Under the pieces are notes generated by a model. The model was not told the DNA's origin. It did no database searches and worked only from the letters and a program-made list of their open reading frames with translations. Below are positions 34,351-43,252 of a stretch of DNA of 64,000 nt, one piece after another (position 1 is the first letter of the stretch; each line of letters opens with the position of its first letter). The DNA lies in NCBI GenBank assembly GCA_000733355.1, contig JNVV01000001.1:774208-838207 (forward strand), given 5' to 3'. Origin of the DNA: Falciphora oryzae (Eukaryota > Ascomycota > Sordariomycetes > Magnaporthales > Magnaporthaceae). The translations under genes and the position numbers were made by a program.

Positions 34351-36899
34351 TCAGGGCGCGTCCGGGGCTGCCCCGGCGTCACCGACACCGGTATCCCCGT
34401 TCTCTACCGCCGTCGCCTCATCAGCCGCCGGCGGATCCCCTTCAGGGACTTCTGTAGCGGGTTTCGCGTTCTCTGTCGCGGGCAAGACGGGCGTCTCTAT
34501 CTTGGCGCTGACGGCGGCGCGGTTCAGCTCCTCTTGCCGGTCCAGCTCGGCCTCTAGCCCAGAGAGGAAATCCGGCCCCTCGTCGTCGTCCTCAACAACC
34601 TTGGTAGGTTCGAGAGGCGGGGACCGCGGGGGCTCCGCGGTCGCCTCCGGGAGAACCGGGGGCGTAGGGACTGCAGGAGAGGCTTCCTCCATCTTTGTCT
34701 CAGCCTTTTCACTGGGCTCACTTGCCTCGGCGGTCGCGGGCGACGACGGGGGCTCGGCTGTTTCCTGAGTGGTCTCTGGAGCTGCGACTTCTGCTGCTGG
34801 TTCGCCTGGTGCCTGCACAACATCCCCGGTCTCCCGAGCAACCGTCTCGGCTGGCTTGCTTGGCTGATCCTGTGTCTCCGGTGGGGCAAGGCTTTCCTCC
34901 ACTGGCACGATGGGGACCTGGGATTCCGGTGGCTGGTCCTTGGATGCGGATCCCTCGTCTGTCGACGCTACTGGCGCGGGTTCGTTTTGTGCAGGCTGTA
35001 TTAAAGGTGGCGTGGAGGACTTGTTTTCCGCCGTCGGGACTGGTTCACCCGCCATCTCTACTTCCGAGGGCTGGACCTCTTTTGGAGGGCTTGGGGCAGG
35101 TCCAGTCGAGGGATTCGGGGCGTCTTCCATTGGGAGGTCGGCCTCTATAGCCGAAGACTCGGTCGCCTGGGTCGCCTCAGCTGATGAGTCTGCGGCAGAG
35201 ACTGTCGGGGCCGACTCTTGCCCAGGGCCAGCATCGGCAGCGACCGGCGCGGCCGGGTCTGGCTCCGATAATTGCATTTCATCTGAGCCTTCTGGAGCCT
35301 GCTGCGGTGCCGCTGAAATCCCAGGGGCAGCAGTCGGAACGTCGGTGGCGGCAGGTGACCGAGCGGGCGACGGGCCAGCGGGTGATGCCAGGGCCACGTT
35401 CTTCAGAGGGCTCCCTTCCATGTGTGGTACAGCATGCGTGAGCTCCGTGCTGAGGTGGCTCGGAGACAGGCGTTTTTGGGGTTCCGGCTCATCGGTCGAC
35501 GTGACAGGGGGCGTGGCGTCACCTCCCTGAGATGGTACAGGGGGCGTGGCGTCGTCACGCGCCGTCATCTGCTCGTCCTGTGTCTGCATAGGCGTGTCCT
35601 GGCTACGATCGGCGGTGTCGCTCCCAAGATCCATGTCCACGTCCCCATTGCCCTCATCGCCCTCTTCTCCATCATCACCCTCGTCACCATCCTCATCGTC
35701 TGATGGTGGAATCGACTGGTCCATTGGCTCGCTGTCGCGCCGGAGCGAGTCTTCGGGCCGCACCCCTGGAAGCAAGGGCTGTCATATTCCGCGTCAGCAA
35801 GGGCAGAGGGAGAGTCAAACGAACAGCAAAGATGGAAGGGCCTTGGAACTTTTGTGCGCATCTTACCTCGTTGCTCCGCTGGCCGTGTTGGAGAGCGGCA
35901 GGAGCGGTTTCAGCGCTTGGTCCGCTGGTAGGGGGCCTTGTGCTGGCGGGAAGCGGCAGCCTGCCCTTCTTACGTCCGCGGCCGGGACCCTTGGGCTTCC
36001 TACGCGGTGGGGGAGGCTTCCTGCGCGCCGGGGTGACCTGCTGGGGCTGAACGTCGGCGGGGGCGGCCGGGGCGGGGATGACACTGGTAGAGACGATCTC
36101 GCCGTCGACGGGCTGGCCCTCACTGAGGGTGATTGTCTGCTCGTACGGGTTGCCGGCGGCATCGACGCGACGGATGGTAGCGCGGGTGATCATGGGACCG
36201 GTGGACTGCAGCACCTCAGCCTTGGGCTTGAGCGTGACAGTATCCTTGCGTCGCTTGGCCAGATGCGAGACGGTAGGCCCTTCGGAGGTCCTGGGCACCT
36301 GCTTCCACACCTTGACTGTGTAACCCTTGTCGGCAACGTCCTCCTTCTTCTCCCCCTTTTCCAGGGCGGGGTCCGGGTCGGCGTCGTCGTCGTCGGCGGG
36401 GGCCGGGCGCTTGTACAGGCGGCCGGAGCGGGCGGCGCGCAACAGCTCCTGGCTATGGGGCGGGAGCAGCTGCGTGTCCTTGGGCATGCCATAGGGCAGC
36501 TCGACGGCCCAGATGTCGTTGCGCGTGTGCGCCTCGACCTGCTGCGGGGGTGTGACATTCACCCACTCTTGCCTCCACTGGCGCACGGGCAGACCTGTGG
36601 TGTGAGGAGGGCGAGCCCGTCAGCTTGTCGGAGCTAGGCCGGCGGGATGGGAAAGGACGCGATGGATGCGCCGCGGTTTGTCGTACCTTCGAAATCATCG
36701 TGCTCCGGATAGGCTCCGCGATTGCCCCGGCGGGTCTGGGCGTTGGTGCGATACTGAGCGGCGCAGATAAAGCATTGGTTTTGTTAGTACATGACGTGGT
36801 TAGTAGTAGATGCGGTCTGCACAATAGGCGTCTCCTGAGACGCGCTCACGGCAGTGCAGGTGCAGGGAAGGGAGCTCATTTTCTTACGCCCGGCGCCAT
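34351..36899 (-). CDS. Unidentified nuclear-type protein: conserved N-terminus, AT-hook-like motif, acidic Pro/Ala-rich tail
   Basis: I do not recognise this gene. Proposed exons are 36899-36888 (12 nt, MAPG), 36753-36687, 36594-35867 and 35778-34351, giving 744 aa. The N-terminal 60 residues look like a folded, conserved module ([20 protein letters not shown], then [13 protein letters not shown]). A region with alternating acidic and Lys-rich patches follows, and [13 protein letters not shown] strands ([11 protein letters not shown]). Around residue 230 a proline/arginine block contains PGRGRKKGR, which resembles an AT-hook. The C-terminal 480 residues are disordered, acidic, and rich in Pro, Ala, Glu and Ser, with a helix [20 protein letters not shown] near the end. 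These traits suggest a chromatin-associated factor; that is inference only. The first exon is the weakest part of the model. Confidence 0.8.
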
Positions 36900-37911
36900 C
36901 GCGAAGGATGTCTATTTATCGCTGGCAGGTCACAGAAGGTGCGCGATAACGTCGGAGCATCGGAAGGCTTGAAAGCGGTAATTAGGGGTGGTGGTGGTTG
37001 CAGGCGATTTTCCGAGTTCAATTCCTCGACGCCTTCGGAAGCCAATTCAATCGCAAGCGTTGAGAAGACGGGATGCCCAGATTGATTGATGGTGGCTCCT
37101 GGTCGCGGCGTGCCTCGACATCTGTCCCCACCATGAAATTGATTGTTATTGGCTGTGCTTGTGGGAGTGGGGACAGTTGCGTGTGGTGTTCAGGGTTAGG
37201 CACAGCCCCGCCCGTCGCGGATGTCGCATCTGGAGAAGAGATCGGGATTTGATAGGAGATACATGTCTGTCTTTTGTTACACAGTAGGTGCATATGCCTA
37301 CAAGGTGCCCTATCCAAGGCCTAGTCTAAATACCCAGGCGTCTAGAGTAGGTACCTCTGGACAACGACGTCGTCGGTGTGCCACCGAGGCAACCCATGGA
37401 TCGTCCAATTCCACGTCGACGACCAAATTATATGCCCGGGTACCGATACATATACGGCCCGCCATTTGCCGGCGGACGAATGTGGCGAGCCGAGAGTGTA
37501 AATCGGCTGGCTACGGTAAGCAGACAAAAAAGCAGCCATGCCTCAAGTATCCCAGGACACGACAGCTGCATCATGAGTCGACCACAGAAGCTTGGTTGGA
37601 TCATTCAAAAGAAGTGACCCCCATGACCTCTCTTGACTGTAAAGTCAAGGGAGGCAAAGCCCCGCCCCGATGGCCGCCCCATACCAAATATTGCCCATCG
37701 GAGAGCGCGCAGGGGTCATCGAACCCACGTGTTATGCTGAGTTCAGTCCAAGCTATTACTGGACGGCAATCACGGGTTGGTTATCATTAGCAAGTGTTTT
37801 GTACCTGTTTGCTTGTTGGCTGGTCTGGCGCGTACTTACCCGGTTGACTTCTCGCGAACTATCTCGGTCTTGTTGCCAGGCTCTCTTCCCTGGTAACGTG
37901 TCGCGCTGCTG
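36900..37911. other. Spacer between the AT-hook-like gene and ISD11
   Basis: This contains the promoter of the gene ending at 36899 and the 3' region of ISD11. The ORF at 37221-37790 overlaps nothing recognisable and has poor composition, so it is not called. Confidence 0.5.
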
Positions 37912-38401
37912 TTAGCTTCGACGTGAAACAAACGCCGGGTGCGTAGGTGGGATACCTACGGAGATGCCAGCCTCTACTACCAGCCGGTCGAGTTGGTAGA
38001 ACTGCCCAAGGACGGTTTGCCGCTACAAATTGTTAGCATCATGACACACCTAAGAGAGGCTCTGCTGCTGCAGCTCAACGACCCACCTTCATCACCTGGA
38101 GCTCCCGTAGTCCCTCCTGGACGAGCTCCTGAATCCGTCGAGGGTCGCTGACCCCCTGATTCTCACGAAATGCATCTCGTGTTCGCCTCTTGGAATACTC
38201 TCTGAAGTTGTATGCCGCGAACTGGTCACTCTGCCTCAGCAATTGCCGGAACTGCTCGGCACGCATGCCTTGGTTAGACTCGGCAGGCTCTCTTGAACTC
38301 TTGAGGGGCTTGATAGCGGCGGGTATTGCCGGGAGTTGTCGACTTACTAAGGACCTGACCTGCTGGGCCGACTCGCCCTTCAGCGCCGAAACTGCCGACA
38401 T
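37912..38401 (-). CDS. ISD11: Iron-sulfur cluster assembly accessory protein ISD11 (LYRM4)
   Basis: ISD11 is the LYR-family partner that stabilises the mitochondrial cysteine desulfurase NFS1, together with acyl carrier protein, at the start of Fe-S cluster synthesis. Exons are 38401-38348, 38251-38087 and 38022-37912, giving 109 aa. Exon 1 ends AQQVRSL and exon 2 begins FRQLLRQ, so the signature tripeptide reads LFR rather than [21 protein letters not shown] and [13 protein letters not shown] follow, and exon 3 starts [17 protein letters not shown], all characteristic. The second intron has a clean GCTAAC branch site. The last 20 residues (from AGISVG on) are not typical; a further intron at GTAGGT could change the extreme C-terminus. 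Confidence 0.9.
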
Positions 38402-38780
38402 GATTGTGGTAGATGATGGAACAAACCAGACAAGGCCGGGGCGAAATGGGTGGGAGGGAGCGCCAATGGGCGAGATTTGCCATCAAATGCGCTATGGACG
38501 TCACTCGTCGATTTCTGCCAACCCCGACCGCCCGCTGTTTGTCTCTTGCGCTCCACTGTGCAGAACCGGGCATCTCGGGAGCTCGTCATCAAGCTCTTCC
38601 TTGCGCCTTTGATTTGGACGATGTTTCCAATGTCTTTACTACAAAGCGACATGGAATTGGCAGTTTTAAATTACAGGCATCTACACCGTACCCCTGCTAA
38701 AAGAGCGCAAACAATGCATTCATTAATGTGTCCTATCTCCGTGGCAGGCACAGCCCCAGTAGACAAAGTTCAATAGCCGT
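38402..38780. other. ISD11 promoter region
   Basis: This 379-bp stretch lies between the ISD11 start and the 3' end of the next minus-strand gene. No gene is supported. Confidence 0.5.
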
Positions 38781-40154
38781 CTAATCTAGTGGTTTTATTG
38801 TTACAGAGGTTTCCTTCTCCAGGGCCGTCAATGCAACATGCAGATCCGTTACATGGCGCTCATTGCCTAACGGCCCGTTCCTGTGTTCCGGCCCGCCGTT
38901 GACCTTCTCCCCTTGCCGCTGATGGGCGCTCTCCCTGTGGTGTTGCATGTCCATTTCAGCACACTGCTTCGAGCAGTATGGGATCAGGGTTTTTAGTTGT
39001 TCCAGACAGTGGGTGCAGAGCACCGGCGAACCGTCGCAGTCCATCGCTCCGTCCTCGACTCTCAGCTGTACGCAGTCATCAGCAGCGGTACACACATGAG
39101 CGTCACTGAGATGAGAGTCCTTGAGCTCGGAGGTCATGATTAGCATTCGAGCGGAATGAGAAAGGAGGATAGGGAGAAGAACAAGGAGAGAGCTTACAAA
39201 TGCCTCGCGGTAACATGCACTGGAGCAATATATCGTGGGCTGCCACCGGTCATCCAAGCCCGCTCGGATTTGGCAAAGCGGGCAGGAGAAAAAAGACTTG
39301 CTGTCGACAGCACCGTGACAAGCTGCACAAGGAGGAACCTCGAGGGAATGGGCTGGCGTCTGAGGTGGCACGGCCGCTTGCCGGTCCTTGGTTTTCCTAC
39401 TTTTCGCGGCCTCATGAGCACTCTGTGCCCTCCTGAGCTCGTCCAGCCTCCGCCGATGCTTCTCCTTCAGATCCTTGCTTGCCTTGCTGGCCAGGGACCG
39501 CTCCAGCCTGTGCTCCATAACAACGTCGAGAGAGCTGCCTTTGCGGAGTCTTTCCAGCTCCTCCTGGCTGCCCGTCGCAGAGCCGTCTTTGTAGTCGGAA
39601 AAGAATATCTGATGAATGACTTGGAGAGTCTCGTCTGCTGGAAGAGCCTCGGCGCCCGTCAATTGTGCGAGGGAATGGTCGACGTCTTCGGAGGGGGCGG
39701 GAACGTGGCCAAGCGAGTTCCGGATCTCGCCGAGCACGGTGCTCAGCGCAAAATTGCCGCTATCCATTTTGTGCAGCAAATGCACCTGGCCAGAGTCCCT
39801 CAGGAGATGTCTTATGACCTGCGAGCCCTTGACTGTTTGAACAATGCGCGCCTGTCTGCCTTTCGTGGCGCGCTCCTCGATTTCGCGCAGTGCGAACCTG
39901 CGCTCCCGTGCTTGTGCAAACAGGTCGGCCACGTCTTTGGGGAAGGTGGCTTGTCCGGAAAAGCATTCGGCATCCGGCGAGGAAGTGTACCGGCCATGCA
40001 TCCGTTCGAGAACTTTTCCGTAACACTCGGTGCACTCAATGGCATGCCTGTGGTTGTGGTTCTGGCGGCAGCTTTCCTTTATGGCTTCCACATCGCTGGC
40101 GCACAATGCCTTCTGCCGCTTGGCTCTCGCCAGGTAGTCCCAAATCTCAGGCAT
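38781..40154 (-). CDS. Unidentified protein with paired zinc-binding (MYND/HIT-like) cysteine clusters
   Basis: I do not recognise this gene. The proposed start is ATG 40154 (MPEIWDYLARAKRQ); the frame is open further upstream but without an ATG. Exons are 40154-39198 and 39119-38781, with a 78-bp intron that is itself open in frame. The spliced product is 431 aa and the unspliced one 457 aa. An N-terminal cluster has CRQNHNHRHAIECTEC. The middle is helical and charged. The C-terminal third has CAACHG, CPLC, then YCSSACYREAF and DAHVC across the intron, and a second cluster CTHC with YCSKQCAEMDMQHHRESAH. These spacings resemble MYND or HIT zinc fingers, which mediate protein contacts. It is divergent from SF3B5, 482 bp away. 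Confidence 0.8.
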   Translation of the reverse strand: MPEIWDYLARAKRQKALCASDVEAIKESCRQNHNHRHAIECTECYGKVLERMHGRYTSSPDAECFSGQATFPKDVADLFAQARERRFALREIEERATKGRQARIVQTVKGSQVIRHLLRDSGQVHLLHKMDSGNFALSTVLGEIRNSLGHVPAPSEDVDHSLAQLTGAEALPADETLQVIHQIFFSDYKDGSATGSQEELERLRKGSSLDVVMEHRLERSLASKASKDLKEKHRRRLDELRRAQSAHEAAKSRKTKDRQAAVPPQTPAHSLEVPPCAACHGAVDSKSFFSCPLCQIRAGLDDRWQPTIYCSSACYREAFVSSLLVLLPILLSHSARMLIMTSELKDSHLSDAHVCTAADDCVQLRVEDGAMDCDGSPVLCTHCLEQLKTLIPYCSKQCAEMDMQHHRESAHQRQGEKVNGGPEHRNGPLGNERHVTDLHVALTALEKETSVTIKPLD

Positions 40155-40636
40155 TGTTGACGAAAGGCGATGCGCCCGATGTTGCGATTTGAGGCGTGGC
40201 TCGGACGGGGGCAGGTGTGGTAGGGTCTGATAGATCGGGGCCGGCAGCTGCTCGAATCGGATGCAACGAGTCGCTTGGTGACGCTTCTTGATCGGCCTGA
40301 TCAGGTCAATTGGGCCGAGGAAGTGTCGCGGGCACGCTTTGTAACGAGGCAGGTGGCGGTGCACTAGATGCTTCCTCGGGCGCGTGCTTGGTTACACGGA
40401 TTGCTTGGTTCGATCAACGGCTGTTGATGGGGATTGAGGTCCCCCTGTGGAACAGCCCCACTTATGTACTTCAAATGGGACAAGGCCCAGCCCAACGCGG
40501 CTTCAGCTTTTCCGGGCACGCAGTTCCACGCATTTCTCACCAACAGTCGTTTTCAGGCACGTGAACCCCGTCCGTTTCATCAAATCAAAAGGTCACGGAG
40601 CCACGGCTTCATACAGCTCGCCCGTGAGACTGAAAG
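40155..40636. other. Divergent promoter region
   Basis: This 482-bp region lies between the zinc-cluster gene and SF3B5. A plus-strand ORF that begins here (40447 onward) runs into the SF3B5 first exon in another frame; it is not a gene. Confidence 0.5.
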
Positions 40637-41078
40637 ATGGTACGTTTGGCAACCCTAGCCTGGCTGGCCTTTCCCCCCTAACACACTTTCCATCTGTGTC
40701 CAGCAGCTGACTGCCTCGATAGGCGGATAAACTGCGGTCACAGCAGGAGCTGGAACGTCTCCAGGCCAAATACATTGGCACGGGGCATCCAGACACCACC
40801 AGCTGGGAATGGAAAACAAACATCCACCGCGACACGTATTCAAGCATCGCTGGTCATCCGCCTCTTGCTGCCTACATGGCGCTCGCCCAAAATGAGCCTG
40901 TGGCCAAGGTCCGTGCCGAGATGATACGGGTAAGTTGACACGCCTAGCCAGTTCGCCTGCAGTACGGTGTAGGAATGCGCAGAGCTATAGAATGCTGACG
41001 GTATTAATCTAGAAAATGATACAGCCATGTGGCCCGCCGCCAGCTCGCGAGGGCGAGGACCCGGTTGTTCAGCAGTGA
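40637..41078 (+). CDS. SF3B5: Splicing factor 3B subunit 5 (SF3b10)
   Basis: This is a small core subunit of the U2 snRNP SF3b complex, which holds the branch-site region of pre-mRNA. Exons are 40637-40639 (just ATG), 40723-40929 and 41013-41078, giving 91 aa, close to the usual 86. The reading frame is unmistakable: KLRSQQELERLQAKYIGTGH, then DTTSWEWKTNIHRDTYSS, and after the second intron KMIQPCGPPPARE. The start codon stands alone on its exon, followed at once by GTACGT; the acceptor is GATAG before GCGGATAAACTG. The longest plain ORFs here are in wrong frames, so the gene is easily missed. Confidence 0.94.
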
Positions 41079-41435
41079 CATCTCGACTAGCCACCGGACC
41101 ACCGATGTGCGGATCACTGTCTGGAAAGCAGACTGCCACATGGAGTCGCGCCCAGATCACGTGCATATGAGCTGAGGAATACTGGTTAGAACTCACTGTC
41201 CACGACCGCGCCACCCTGGGCATGGCTTGCGAGTTGGTAGACACTGGCTGCGACGTAGATGCGTAGTACGCGCACCTTGCGCTGATACTTCGAATCTTTG
41301 CGGTGGGATGGAGTAACCACACTGGGGCCTGAGCAGATGGTCGCTGTGAGCGAAAGGTGGAGGAGAGTGGACGGGAAACGGGTATCCTCCGGTGCAGTCC
41401 AAACCCGCTTTACCATATGCCAGCAGTGCGTGTCA
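41079..41435. other. Convergent spacer between SF3B5 and NSE3
   Basis: This 357-bp spacer has no gene. It presumably holds the two 3' UTRs. Confidence 0.5.
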
Positions 41436-42670
41436 TCAACGCTCGTCTTCCTCATCTCCCTCATCCTCTTCTTCTGCCCCGTTTGCGTCTCCATCTCGTC
41501 CTCGGCGTCTCTCTGCCTCCGCAGAACCGCCGCGACGCGGCGGTTTCCTCTCCTCGATCCGCAGGCTCGCTTGGAGCTTTCTCTCAAGCTCGTCATTCGC
41601 AGCAGTCCCGTAAACCTCCCTGGCTATGCTGGCAATAGCCTCGTGAGGCACTTCTTGCTTGCCACGTGGACCAACGTGCCAGGTGATGGCATCCTCGTCA
41701 CTCTGGGGATTTCTCTCCACCGTCTTGGCGACGTATCCCTGCCTGATGAGCCTCTGCAACATCACCTCGGTCTTTTCGAGTGGCGTGTTGATGTTTGCGT
41801 TCATGCGCTGCAGATATCTTTTGAGTTTGTGGTCACTCAACTCGCCGCCGTTGAGTGTTATGATGGTTATGATGAGTGAATACAGTCCGACGTGGATCGC
41901 TTCAGCATCGGAACTCTGGATCTTGGACGGCGGTATGATCACCGCCGATCTATAAGGCTCCGGGATCATGGTGACAAGGATGTACGTGTTGGAACTTGCC
42001 GCTCCTTTAGTCTGTGACTTGGCCGCTGTTAGGTTCAGTTAGCAGACAGGGTCGCTAGTGACATTTCGGCGGGCGGTCGGCCCGAGGATGGGGGTGAGAA
42101 CACACCTCTCCTCTGCTCCTCTACTGACAGGGTGGATTTGTCTCGGAGGGGGAGTTCAACCATTTGCATGCCAAACACTACCTGGAGCTGCTTCTGGGCT
42201 CCATCAAAGACTTTCCTGAATGTCCGGCCATGGGGACCCAGCACTAGAGAGATCAAAGTACGGGGTTGTATCAGTGACTGCCAGCATTCAGCACCGTCCG
42301 GGTGGGTGGACACAAAACTTCACATCTCCTTACCCTTCTCCCGAATACCATCCCTACGAATTGGGGTCCTTGAGTACTCGCACGCGAGTGCGTACCTCAC
42401 GAGCTTCTTGACCAGCTGTGTCTCGGTTGACTCGTCACGCTCGTCGCCGCCGCCATTCATGCTCTCGTCGTCATCGCTGTTGTCGGCTTCGTTGCGCCGT
42501 TGCCGCTGTCTCGGCCGGTCGTGTTCGTGCACATCGTCGTCTTCTTCCTCGATCTTAAATTTTGTGAGCGGGATTGAATCAACAGTTCAGGACTGGGGGC
42601 ATGGCGGCAGAGAGAGTGTCCAAGGGATACCTAGACTTACATGCCGAGGGCGCCTCTGAAGGATAGGCAT
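41436..42670 (-). CDS. NSE3: SMC5-SMC6 complex subunit Nse3 (MAGE domain)
   Basis: Nse3 is the MAGE-fold partner of Nse1 and Nse4 in the SMC5/6 complex, which acts in DNA repair and chromosome segregation. Exons are 42670-42641, 42553-42334, 42243-42106 and 42025-41436, giving 325 aa. The N-terminus is acidic and Arg-rich (IEEEDDDVHEHDRPRQRQ). The MAGE homology domain begins at LVKKLVRYALACEYSRTPI and continues across introns as VLGPHGRTFRKVFDGAQKQL, NTYILVTMIPEPYR, and the winged-helix part LLIRQGYVAKT-like (VMLQRLIRQGYVAKT) near the end. The tail is Asp/Glu-rich. All four joints keep frame. It shares a 582-bp divergent promoter with the SLS1-like gene. Confidence 0.88.
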
Positions 42671-43252
42671 GGTCTCTGAGGTATCGTCTGTGCCGCTCGC
42701 ACTCAACCAGATCAGAGTGAAATAAGGGCGCCGTTCCGACCCCCAAAGCTCGGTGGCGAACGTTTGTCGTTGTTCCCAAGACGATGGCGGAGCGCCCGGT
42801 CACAAAGCCGGGATCCGACGCGTGTGGTCGCGGGGTGCTAGGCGGAGACGCGACGTGGGGAAATTCAATTGTTCTCTCGATAGGGTGGGTCATGTAGCCT
42901 TGTAGCCTAGAAAGGCTTAGCGCCCGATTGAGACCCGTGGTCCCGCCCGGCAGGCAGGGAAGAAGTGGAAGCGCCTCACATGTGTGGATATAGGCAAGAA
43001 AAAAAAAGTCTTCGAAAAATCGCCACGAACAACGACCTAGAAACCTAGAAATACCCACCAATACGACTCCCCTGCCTTTGCGGCCTGGATTTTTCGAGCG
43101 TATACGAATACCTACGCATTAGTCGACTTCCCTACCCCAGAACAGAACAAACCGTGAAGGCCAGGACTTTCAAGCGAAATCACAGGCTTGCTCAGGGTTG
43201 GTGACGACACCCCTCAATCTCGACTCAGACCCTGGCACCCTGCTTTGCCTTG
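42671..43252. other. Divergent promoter, NSE3 and SLS1-like
   Basis: This 582-bp region lies between two start codons. No gene was seen; a minus-strand ORF spanning 42579-43061 is a shadow of the NSE3 leader. Confidence 0.5.

Noticed and set aside
37221..37790. Plus-strand ORF of 189 codons
   Set aside because: There is no recognisable domain, the composition is poor, and the interval is the normal promoter/terminator space between two genes.
40155..40364. Upstream extension of the zinc-cluster protein
   Set aside because: The extension begins with GTG, and no ATG exists in it; MPEIWDYL at 40154 is the first proper start.
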